Source of the DNA: CAVVAY01 sp963746465 | GTDB taxonomy: Bacteria > Actinomycetota > Actinomycetes > JACCUZ01 | NCBI GenBank assembly: GCA_963746465.1 | Contig: CAVVAY010000013.1 | Location: forward strand, 62,001 to 126,000 | DNA length: 64,000 nucleotides | Direction of reading: 5' to 3' | Part shown: positions 42,043 to 48,962 of the stretch, one piece after another | Layout of the letters: every line of letters begins with the position of its first letter | Position numbering within the stretch: the stretch's first letter is position 1 | The notes under the pieces: model-generated | Databases searched by the model: none | Told to the model about the DNA's origin: nothing | What the model saw: the letters and a program-made list of their open reading frames with translations, nothing else | Made by a program: the position numbers and the translations under genes

Positions 42043-42173
42043 GGGTCCACAGGACGGTCCACAGGTGTGCACTACTTGTCCCCCGGAAACCACCGTTGTC
42101 CACCGTGTCATCCACCGATGCATCCACAGCCCGCTCCGTTCTGTCCACCATCCGGACACCGGTCTCATCCCCA
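42043..42173 (+). other. Cluster of DnaA-box-like nonamers, all in one orientation
   Basis: Eight sites resemble the actinobacterial DnaA box TTGTCCACA: GGGTCCACA (42043), CGGTCCACA (42055), TTGTCCCCC (42076), TTGTCCACC (42096), TCATCCACC (42108), GCATCCACA (42120), CTGTCCACC (42141) and TCATCCCCA (42165). Start-to-start spacings are 12, 21, 20, 12, 12, 21 and 24 bp, close to one or two helical turns. No replication genes are near. Whether DnaA binds is untested. Confidence 0.45.
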
Positions 42174-42181
42174 GAAGAGGG

Positions 42182-42415
42182 TCACTCGTCGACGTAGGGG
42201 CAGTGCCGGCAGCCGCGGCCGCAGCAGGTCCCGCGCTCGGCGAGGAAGCCTGCGGTGAGGACGAACAGCCCGCTGCCCCGGTCGAGGTAGCCGGCGTCCC
42301 CGGCGGCGAGCGCGGCCGCGTGCGCGGCAAGAACCTCGTCGCGCCCGGGCGCGTCCGGTGGCAGCCGGGAGGGATGCGGCTCGGTCAGGGCGCGCGGCGC
42401 CAGCGGGTCGGCCAC
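42182..42415 (-). CDS. DUF5522 cysteine-cluster small protein
   Basis: 77 aa from a GTG at 42415. The protein is acidic and helical, with LFVLTAGFLAERGTC near the C-terminus and the terminal cluster CCGRGCRHCPYVDE, four cysteines in nine residues plus a His, typical of the DUF5522 family. The cluster probably holds zinc or iron-sulfur. It is divergent from the GH3 lipoprotein, with start codons under 40 bp apart. Confidence 0.85.
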   Translation of the reverse strand: MADPLAPRALTEPHPSRLPPDAPGRDEVLAAHAAALAAGDAGYLDRGSGLFVLTAGFLAERGTCCGRGCRHCPYVDE

Positions 42416-42451
42416 CGGGTCAGCGTAGGCGGGATGACACAGTGGACGGCG

Positions 42452-43739
42452 ATGAGCACCACCCCACGCCGAGCCGGTACCCGGCCACCGTCGCCTCGCC
42501 GTCGCGCGGCCCTGCTGGCTGTGCTGACCGGCTGCTCGCCGGGGTCGGACCCCGAGCCGCGCAACGCGCCGGCCGGCGCGGGCGACAGCTCGCCGTCCAC
42601 CTCGGCCAGCGCCACGGTGGACCCGGACACGCCGACCGGCTGGGGGCCGACCGAGGGCGAGCTCGCCCGGGCCCGCGAGCTGGTGGCTGCCATGACGCTG
42701 CCGGAGCAGGCGAGCACGGTGCTGATGCCGGGCTTCTGGGGCTACGACGCCCTGGAGCCCGACGCCGGCCGAGGCCGAGCGCAACCAGGTGATGCACGGC
42801 GCCGGCTCCGCCGACGAGGCGCTGGCCGGCTCGCCGTTCGGCGGGGTGTTCCTGCGACCGGAGGTCATCGCCGACGCCGACCAGGTCGACCGGCTGGCCG
42901 GCGAGCTGCACGACGTCGGCGACCGGCCCGACGGCCTGCCGCTGCTGGTCTCCATCGACCAGGAAGGCGGGGTCGTCCAGCGCCTGAAGGTCGGCGTCGA
43001 CCCGGTCCCGGCAGCGAGCACCGTCGGCGCCTCCGGCGACCCGGCGTACGCGAAGCAGGTCGCTCGTGACAACGGCCGCACGCTGCGCCGCCTGGGCGTG
43101 ACGATGGTGATGGCGCCGGTGGCCGACGTCGACCCCGACGGCAGCTCGGTGATGGGCTCCCGCACCTACTCCCCCGACCGCAAGGTCGCAGCCGAGATGG
43201 TGACGGCCACCGTCGAGGGCTACCTGGCGGCAGGCATCGTCCCGGCGGTCAAGCACTTCCCCGGCCTCGGCACGGTCACCGGTGACAGCCACCACTCGCT
43301 GCCCGAGCAGGGCAAGTCGCTGGCCCGGCTCCGGCGCACCGACCTGGTCACCTTCGCGGCGGCCATCGAGGCCGGTGCGCCGGTGATCATGACCGGGCAC
43401 GTCGCGGTCGACGCCATCGAGCCCGGCATGCCCGGCTCGATCAGCGAAGGGGTCGTGCAAGGGCTGCTGCGCGACACCCTCGGCTTCCAGGGTGTCGCAG
43501 TGACCGACTCGCAGGGGATGGGGCCGATCAACGGCCCGTACAACTCGGCCGAGGGCGCGGTGCGCTCCTTGCTCGCCGGCAACGACCTGGTGCTCAACTC
43601 GCCGTACCCGCGCCGGGCCCGGCGGGCGGTCCAGCACGCGGTGACCAGCGGCCGGCTGCCCGCCGACCGCCTGACCGAGGCAGCCACCCGGGTGCTCGCG
43701 CTGCGGATCTACCAGCAGCGCATCGCCTCAGCCGGCTGA
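42452..43739 (+). CDS. NagZ-type GH3 lipoprotein (beta-N-acetylhexosaminidase), frame broken near 42767
   Basis: The N-terminus (ATG 42452, or 42434) has an Arg-rich leader and a short hydrophobic stretch ending in a lipobox, AVLTGCS. A Ser/Thr/Pro linker and the start of the GH3 domain (LVAAMTLPEQASTVLMPGF) are in one frame; from about 42768 the protein continues in the next (AEAERNQVMHGAG onward) to 43739. One extra base near 42766-42769 explains it. The catalytic domain is intact, with KHFPGLGTVTGDSHHSLP, the NagZ Asp-His dyad motif, and the nucleophile in GVAVTDSQGM. NagZ enzymes remove GlcNAc from muropeptides. Confidence 0.8.
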
Positions 43740-44544
43740 CCCGTCGCGCCGGGCCGGCACCAGGTCGACCAGCCCGAGGTGCTTGGCCGAGAGGCCGTCG
43801 CCGCTGGACACCCCGCGCAGCCGCCGGCCGACCCACGGCGCGAAGTAGCGGCGGACCCAGCGCACGTCGGCGAGGACGTCGGCCCGTCGTCCCGGGCGCG
43901 CGCCGGACGGCAGCGGTTCGCGCCACCACCCGGCCGGCCCGCCGAGCAGCTCAGGGTCCTCGACCTCGAGGGTCTCCAGGACCGCCGCCGCGACCCGGGC
44001 GTGGCCGGCCGGCGCCAGGTGCAGCCGGTCCTCGTGCCACAGGCGGCGGTCCTGCAGGGCCGGCTCGGCACCGACGTCGACGACCAGGGCACCGGTGCGT
44101 TCGGCTGCCCGGCGTACGCCGACGTTGAACCGGGCGAACCGGGCCGCCAGCCGGGCTGCGGTGCGTCCCGTCCCACCGGCCCGCTCGATCACGGTGAAGA
44201 GCAGCACCTGGACGCCGGCCGCTGCCAGGTCCGCGACCGCACGGTCGTAGCGCGAGACGACCGCGGCGACGTCGCGACCCGGCCGGAGCACGTCGTTCGG
44301 GCCGGCGTGGAAGGACACCAGGTCCGGGCGCAGCGACAGCGCTACCGGCAGCTGCTCCTCGACCACCTCGTCGAGCACCTTTCCGCGGACTGCGAGGTTG
44401 GCATAGCGCAGACCGCCCTCGTGAGGTGGCGAGCGCCGCGGCGACCCGGTCGGCCCAGCCCAGGTGGCGGCCGTCCGGCCCGAGGTCGTCCTCGAGCCCT
44501 TCGGTGAACGAGTCGCCGAGGGCGAGGAAGGTGCGGTGGTCCAC
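43728..44544 (-). CDS. SGNH/GDSL-type esterase, frame broken near 44425
   Basis: Block I, FLALGDSFTEGLEDDL, begins 4 residues after a GTG at 44544 (an ATG at 44565 is the alternative start). After DRVAAALATS the frame shifts: the continuation GGLRYANLAVRGKVLDEVV lies in the next frame, and one extra base near 44420-44430 accounts for it. Blocks III and V are intact: FHAGPNDVLRPG (Asn of the oxyanion hole) and DRLHLAPAGH (catalytic Asp and His). It is a cytoplasmic lipase/esterase-like hydrolase of unknown substrate, about 270 aa when joined. Its start overlaps the divergent gene at 44564. Confidence 0.8.
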
Positions 44545-44549
44545 GGTCG

Positions 44550-44555
44550 TATCGT
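44550..44555 (+). promoter_or_regulatory. Leaderless -10 hexamer upstream of the DinB-like gene
   Basis: TATCGT ends 8 nt before ATG 44564. The divergent esterase's possible start codon (CAT at 44563-44565) overlaps this ATG, so the two promoters must lie within each other's coding region. Confidence 0.4.
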
Positions 44556-44563
44556 GCCCGACC

Positions 44564-45120
44564 ATGCAGGAAGAACCAGCAGTAGTCCCGGACACCGTCA
44601 CACCGGACAGCAAGGACTGGACCTGGGTCCTCGGCCGGCCGTGTCCCGAGTGCGGTCTCGACGCGAAGACGCTGGCCGGCTCGGACGTCGGGCCCGATGA
44701 CTCGGGCGAACGCAGCCGCCTGGCAGCAGGTGCTCGACCGTCCCGACGCCCGTCGGCGGCCGGCGCGCGGCCGTGTGGTCGCCGCTGGAGTACGCCTGCC
44801 ACGTCCGGGACGTCTACCGGGTCTTCGACGGCCGGCTGGCGCGGATGCTCGCCGAGGACGACCCGGCGTTCGAGAACTGGGACCAGGACGAGACCGCTCT
44901 GCAGGAGCGGTACGCCGAGCAGCAGCCGGCCACCGTGGCCCGCGAGCTCGCCGAGGCCGCCGAGGTCGTGGCTGCACGGTTCGACTCGGTGACCGGGGAC
45001 CAGTGGGCGCGCACCGCCCGGCGCAGCGACGGGGCGGTCTTCACCGTCGAGACCTTCGGCCGCTACTTCGTGCACGACTGGGTGCACCACCTGCACGACG
45101 TCGGCGCGGGGCGACCGTGA
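44564..45120 (+). pseudogene. DinB/maleylpyruvate-isomerase-like protein, two frame breaks
   Basis: Three frames join to one protein: MQEEPAVVPDTVTPDSKDW...LAGSDVG, then MTRANAAAWQQVLDRPDARRRPA from about 44698, then VWSPLEYACHVRDVYRVFDG from about 44770 to 45120. Each join needs removal of one extra base (near 44690 in a GGG run, and near 44765). The fold is a DinB-like four-helix bundle, with metal-site His in YACHVRDVYRVFD and FVHDWVHHLHD. Actinobacterial members are thiol- (mycothiol-) dependent isomerases or transferases. The joined protein would be about 183 aa. Real decay and sequencing error both fit; I favour error. Confidence 0.7.
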
Positions 45121-46173
45121 CCGAGCACGAGCGACGCAGCCGCAGACGACCACGCACGACGACCACGGGCACGAGCACGACGCGCCGAGCGGCCTGCTGG
45201 GCCGGCTGCGCCACCTGGTCGCCCCGCACAGCCACGACGCCGCGGTGTCGATGGACTCCGAGCTCGAGGCCAGCCGGCGCGGCATGCGGGCCCTGCTGCT
45301 GTCGTTCGTCGCCCTCACCGTCACCGCGCTGCTGCAGGCCGCGATCGTGGTGGTCAGCGGCTCGGTCGCGCTGCTCGTGGACACCATCCACAACTTCGCC
45401 GACGCGCTGACGGCGCTGCCGATCGCGGTGGCCTTCACTCTCGGCCGCCGGGCCGCGACCCGGCGCTACACCTACGGGTACGGGCGCGCCGAGGACCTGG
45501 CCGGCATCGTGGTCGTCCTGGTCATCGCCGCCTCCGCGGTGTTCGCCGCCGTCGAGGCCGTCCGGCGGATCGCCGACCCGCGCGAGCTCGACCACCTCGG
45601 GCTGGTCGCCGTCGGCCGGGGTGATCGGCTTCCTCGGCAACGAGGCGGTCGCGCGGTACCGGATCACCGTCGGCCGGCAGATCGGCTCGGCCGCCCTGGT
45701 CGCCGACGGGCTGCACGCCCGCACCGACGGGTTCACCTCGCTCGGCGTCGTCGTCAGCGCCGCGGCCGCCTGGGCCGGCATCGAGCAGGCCGACGCGGTC
45801 ATCGGCCTGCTCATCACCCTCGCCGTGCTCGCCGTCCTGCGGGACGCCGCGCGGGACGTCTACCGCCGGCTGATGGACGCCGTCGACCCCGCGCTGGTCG
45901 ACCGCGTCGAGGCCACCGCGCGAGGCACCGAGGGGGTGCGCGACGTGGGCGACGTGCGGCTGCGCTGGATCGGCCACCGGCTGCGCGCCGAGCTGGAGAT
46001 CGTCGTGGCCGACGACCTGACGCGTCGTCGAGGCGCACCGGATAGCCGAGTCCGCCGAGCACCGGCTGCTGCACGACGTGCCCCGGCTGCACGCCGCGCT
46101 GGTGCACGCCGACCCGGTCGGCCACCCCCACGACCTCACCGGCCACCACCGCGAGGGGGGCGGGGCCGGCTGA
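45117..46173 (+). pseudogene. Cation diffusion facilitator metal transporter, several frame breaks
   Basis: A GTG at 45117 (GTGA overlap with the previous stop) opens a His/Asp-rich N-terminus, DDHGHEHDAPSGLLGRLRHL. The membrane part has the CDF zinc-site motifs DTIHNFADAL (helix 2) and ADGLHARTDGFTSLG (helix 5) and six helices. The C-terminal domain ends VEAHRIAESAEHRLLHD...HADPVGHPHD. Frame changes occur near 45130-45165 (net two extra bases or one missing), 45608 and 46022 (one extra base each). It would export Zn, Co or similar ions. Confidence 0.75.
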
Positions 46174-46193
46174 TCTCTGGCACTCTCGGGACC

Positions 46194-46637
46194 GTGCTGA
46201 TCACCAACCACGTCCTGTCGGGTGCGGTCATCGGCGCGGTCGCACCGGACGTCCACCAGGCCGCGACGCTCGGCTTCCTCTCCCACTTCGTCCTCGACGG
46301 GCTGCCGCACTTCGGGGTCGACGACGCGCACCTGCTCAAGGTGGCGGTGCCCGACGGCCTGATCGGTCTGGCGGCCGTCGCGGTCATCGCCCGGGCGGCG
46401 CCGCGGGACCGGCTGCTCCCGGTGCTGGCCGGCATCTTCGGCGCCTGCCTGCCCGACCTCGACAAGCCGGGACAGGTGTTCTTCGGCCGCTCGCCGTTCC
46501 CCCGCTGGTTCGACGCGGCGCACGCCCGGATCCAGGACGAGGAGGTGCACCGCTTCACCGTCGAGCTGGCCTCGGCGGCGGTGTTCAGCGTGGCTCTCGT
46601 CGCTCTGCTCCCCCGCCGGCCCCGCAGGCTGCGATGA
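46194..46637 (+). CDS. DUF457-like membrane protein
   Basis: 147 aa from a GTG at 46194. It has two to three hydrophobic segments (ATLGFLSHFVLDGLPHFG; GLIGLAAVAVIARAA; ASAAVFSVALVALLP). The HFVLDGLPHFGVDD motif with paired His and Asp is like the metal-site motif of the LexA-regulated putative hydrolase family (YdjM/DUF457). The weak similarity makes the name provisional. It is close behind the metal transporter (21 bp). Confidence 0.6.
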   Translation: MLITNHVLSGAVIGAVAPDVHQAATLGFLSHFVLDGLPHFGVDDAHLLKVAVPDGLIGLAAVAVIARAAPRDRLLPVLAGIFGACLPDLDKPGQVFFGRSPFPRWFDAAHARIQDEEVHRFTVELASAAVFSVALVALLPRRPRRLR

Positions 46638-46693
46638 CTTCCCGGGCCGGCCCGGTCATACCCCCGACAGCCCCTTTCCGAAGAGGACCCGCC

Positions 46694-47170
46694 ATGCAGA
46701 AGATCACGCCGTGCTTGTGGTTCGACACCGAGGCCGAGGAGGCCGCCGAGCTCTACGTCTCGCTCTTCGGTGACGCGAAGGTCCTCGAGGTCACCCACTA
46801 CGGGGACGCCGGGCCCCGGCCGGCCGGCACGGTGATGACCGTGTCGTTCGTTCTCGAGGGCCAGGAGTACATGGGGCTCAACGGCGGCCCGCAGTTCCCG
46901 TTCACCGAGGCGGTGTCGTTCTCGGTGAGCTGCGAGGACCAGGAGGAGGTCGACCGGCTGTGGTCGCGCCTGCTCGAGGGCGGCGGAGTCGAGAGCCAGT
47001 GCGGCTGGCTCAAGGACCGGTTCGGCCTGTCCTGGCAGATCATCCCGAAGGCGCTGCCGGGCCTGATCGGCGACCCGGACCCGGTGCGTGCCCAGCGCGC
47101 GATGGCGGCGATGCTGCAGATGGGCAAGATCGACATCGCGGCCATCGAGAAGGCGGCCGAGGGGGGCTGA
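46694..47170 (+). CDS. VOC-family protein (PhnB-like)
   Basis: 158 aa. MQKITPCLWFDTEAEEAAELYVSLF is the classic PhnB/3-demethylubiquinone-methyltransferase-like start, and KDRFGLSWQIIPKAL closes the second beta-alpha-beta-beta-beta unit. The metal ligands of glyoxalases are partly replaced, as is normal in PhnB proteins, whose activity is unknown. RBS GAAGAGGA upstream of the ATG. Convergent with the ECF sigma operon 14 bp away. Confidence 0.88.
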   Translation: MQKITPCLWFDTEAEEAAELYVSLFGDAKVLEVTHYGDAGPRPAGTVMTVSFVLEGQEYMGLNGGPQFPFTEAVSFSVSCEDQEEVDRLWSRLLEGGGVESQCGWLKDRFGLSWQIIPKALPGLIGDPDPVRAQRAMAAMLQMGKIDIAAIEKAAEGG

Positions 47171-47183
47171 CCGGTCGGCAACC

Positions 47184-48452
47184 TCAGGACCGGCGGGCGT
47201 CGTCCCGGCGGCCGGTGAGGAACCTGCGCTCGGCATCGTTGTCGGCCAGCGCCACCGCGTCGTCGTACGCCGTCGCCGCCTCCGCCTGCCGGCCGAGACG
47301 GCGCAGCAGGTCGGCCCGGGTCGCGGGCAGGTACCGGTAGCCCGAGAGCCGCCCGTCCGCGGCCAGCCGGTCGACCTCGGCGAGGGCGGCCGCCGGACCG
47401 GCGACCTCGGCCAGGGCGACCGCCCGGTTCAGCTCGACGACCGGAGACGGCCACTCCCGCAGCAACGCGTCGTAGAGCGCGACGACGCGGGTCCAGCTGG
47501 TCTCGGCGTACGACGGCGCCAGTGCGTGCTCGGCCGCGATCGCCGCCTGCACGCCGAAGCGGCCGACCCGGCTGTGGTGCAGGTCGCGGACCAAGGCCAG
47601 ACCTTCGAGCACCTGCCCGCGGTCCCAGCGGTCGCGGTCCTGGTCGGCCAGCAGCACCAGCCGGCCGGCGTCGTCCACCCGGGTGTCCCGTCGCGCGTCG
47701 GTGAGCAGCATGAGGGCCAGCAGGCCGCGGACCTCCGGCTCGTCAGGCATCAGCCGGCGCAGGACCCGACCCAGGTCCATGGCCCGGTCGACCATGTCGG
47801 GTCGGACCAGCGAGCCGCCGGTCGGCGCCGTGTGCCCGGTGGTGAAGACCAGGTGCACGACGGTGAGGACCGCATCCAGGCGGTCCGGCAGCTCGACCGA
47901 CCCGGGGACGCGGTACGGGATCCCGGCGGCGGTGATCTTCTTCTTCGCCCGGGTCACCCTGGCCGCCATGGTCGCCTCGGGGACCAGGAAGGCCGCGGCG
48001 ATCTCGGTCGTGGTGAGCCCGCAGAGCAGCCGCAGCGTCAACGCCACCTGTGCTTCACGGGCCAGCGCCGGGTGACAGCAGGTGAAGACCAGGCGCAGGC
48101 GCTCGTCGGTGATCACCTCGTCCTCCGCCTCCCCGAGGGTCGCGTCCGGGCCCTCCTGCACCCCCGGCTCGACCAGCAGCGGCAGCTTGCGCCGCAGGGT
48201 CTGCTCGCGGCGCAGCACGTCCAGTGCCCGTCGGCGGGCCGTCGTCGTCAGCCAGGCGCCCGGCGAGCGCGGCACGCCTTGCCGTCGCCAGGCGTCCAGC
48301 GCAGCGCCGTACGCGTCCTGGACGCACTCCTCGGCCAGGTCGACGCTGCCGGCCACCCGCACCGTCGCGGCGAGCACGAAGCCCCACTCGCGACGGTGCG
48401 CGTCGGCGACCGCAGCCTCGACGTCGACAGGTCGGTCGGCCGGCGGCGTCAC
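47184..48452 (-). CDS. ECF42-type RNA polymerase sigma factor
   Basis: 422 aa, far longer than a simple ECF factor. Region 2 (about 12-75, VAGSVDLAEECVQDAYGAALDAW and WLTTTARRRALDVLRRE) and region 4 (CGLTTTEIAAAFLVPEATMAARVTRAKKKI) are followed by a 200-residue TPR-like C-terminal domain (DUF6596) with VELNRAVALAEVAGPAAAL. This architecture next to a DGPF (YciI) protein defines the ECF42 group, which uses no anti-sigma factor. The GTG at 48452 overlaps the DGPF stop. It likely transcribes its own operon from the promoter at 48857-48883. Confidence 0.93.
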   Translation of the reverse strand: MTPPADRPVDVEAAVADAHRREWGFVLAATVRVAGSVDLAEECVQDAYGAALDAWRRQGVPRSPGAWLTTTARRRALDVLRREQTLRRKLPLLVEPGVQEGPDATLGEAEDEVITDERLRLVFTCCHPALAREAQVALTLRLLCGLTTTEIAAAFLVPEATMAARVTRAKKKITAAGIPYRVPGSVELPDRLDAVLTVVHLVFTTGHTAPTGGSLVRPDMVDRAMDLGRVLRRLMPDEPEVRGLLALMLLTDARRDTRVDDAGRLVLLADQDRDRWDRGQVLEGLALVRDLHHSRVGRFGVQAAIAAEHALAPSYAETSWTRVVALYDALLREWPSPVVELNRAVALAEVAGPAAALAEVDRLAADGRLSGYRYLPATRADLLRRLGRQAEAATAYDDAVALADNDAERRFLTGRRDDARRS

Positions 48453-48796
48453 CCCTCCGGGAACTCCAGGATCGGGCGGACCTCGACGCCGCCGAAGGGG
48501 GCGGGGCACAGCTTGGCGATCGCGAGCGCGTGGTCGAGGTCGTTCGCCTCGATCAGGTAGTAGCCGCCGAGCGCCTCCTTGGTCTCGGCGAACGGACCGT
48601 CGGTGACCACGTCGCCGCGCACGCTGGTGGCCGTGTCGGTGTTCTGCAGCGCGTTGCCGCCGACCATCTTCGCGCCCTGCTCGGCGACCTGCTCGGAGAA
48701 CCGGTTGTGGGCCTCCATCAGCTGCTGGGCGAACGCGTCGTCCGCCGCCGCGTAGGCCTGCTCGTCGCCGTAGATCAGGATCAGGTACTCGCTCAT
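48449..48796 (-). CDS. YciI/DGPF-domain protein, ECF42 partner
   Basis: 115 aa. The DGPF motif is explicit in DVVTDGPFAETKEALGGYYLIEA, and it opens EYLILIYGDE as in the family. It forms ferredoxin-like dimers and is thought to be a sensor or enzyme whose gene is controlled by the partner sigma factor. The ATG at 48796 follows GGGGGAGGAG. It is the first gene of the unit and overlaps the sigma gene by 4 bp. Confidence 0.93.
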   Translation of the reverse strand: MSEYLILIYGDEQAYAAADDAFAQQLMEAHNRFSEQVAEQGAKMVGGNALQNTDTATSVRGDVVTDGPFAETKEALGGYYLIEANDLDHALAIAKLCPAPFGGVEVRPILEFPEG

Positions 48797-48856
48797 GGGT
48801 GCTGCTCCTCCCCCGGCCCCCGGAGGACCGGACTCACGTGACTCTGACACCCCTCC

Positions 48857-48883
48857 GACGTACGGCGCAGCCCCCGATCGACA
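48857..48883 (-). promoter_or_regulatory. Probable ECF42-dependent promoter of the DGPF-sigma operon
   Basis: Minus strand: TGTCGA (plus 48878-48883), 17 bp, CGTC (plus 48857-48860). TGTCGA at -35 and a CGTC/CGA-type -10 is the motif reported for ECF42 sigma factors. It points into the DGPF gene with a leader of about 55 nt, so the operon is probably autoregulated. Confidence 0.65.
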
Positions 48884-48889
48884 ACTCCC

Positions 48890-48942
48890 GTGATCCACAC
48901 CGGATCGGTCGCAGAAATGCGGACAGATCCGGTGTGGATCAC
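48890..48942. repeat. Long inverted repeat with GAAA loop in the DGPF/hrpA intergenic region
   Basis: A perfect 17-bp inverted repeat: GTGATCCACACCGGATC at 48890-48906 and its complement at 48926-48942. The 19-nt spacer can fold further as GTC/GAC and GCA/TGC around a GAAA tetraloop. Each arm also contains TGATCCACA, one mismatch from the DnaA box TTATCCACA. It sits between divergent promoters, over the presumed -35 of hrpA (a TAGGCT hexamer at 48947-48952 follows it). Confidence 0.7.
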
Positions 48943-48962
48943 CGATTAGGCTGGACGGCCGG

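Noticed and set aside
42043..42173. Chromosomal oriC
   Set aside because: No dnaA, dnaN, rpmH, gidB or parAB neighbours and no AT-rich unwinding region; every nonamer deviates from the consensus.
41480..43069. A long open frame running through the hairpin array into the GH3 gene
   Set aside because: Its translation before about 42434 is low-complexity, changes character with each repeat, and has no start signal. It is open because GC-rich DNA has few stops.
42700..46200. Programmed +1 frameshifting in the cation transporter and neighbours
   Set aside because: Known programmed sites are single and have slippery codons or stimulators. Here there are about eight breaks in unrelated genes with no shared motif.
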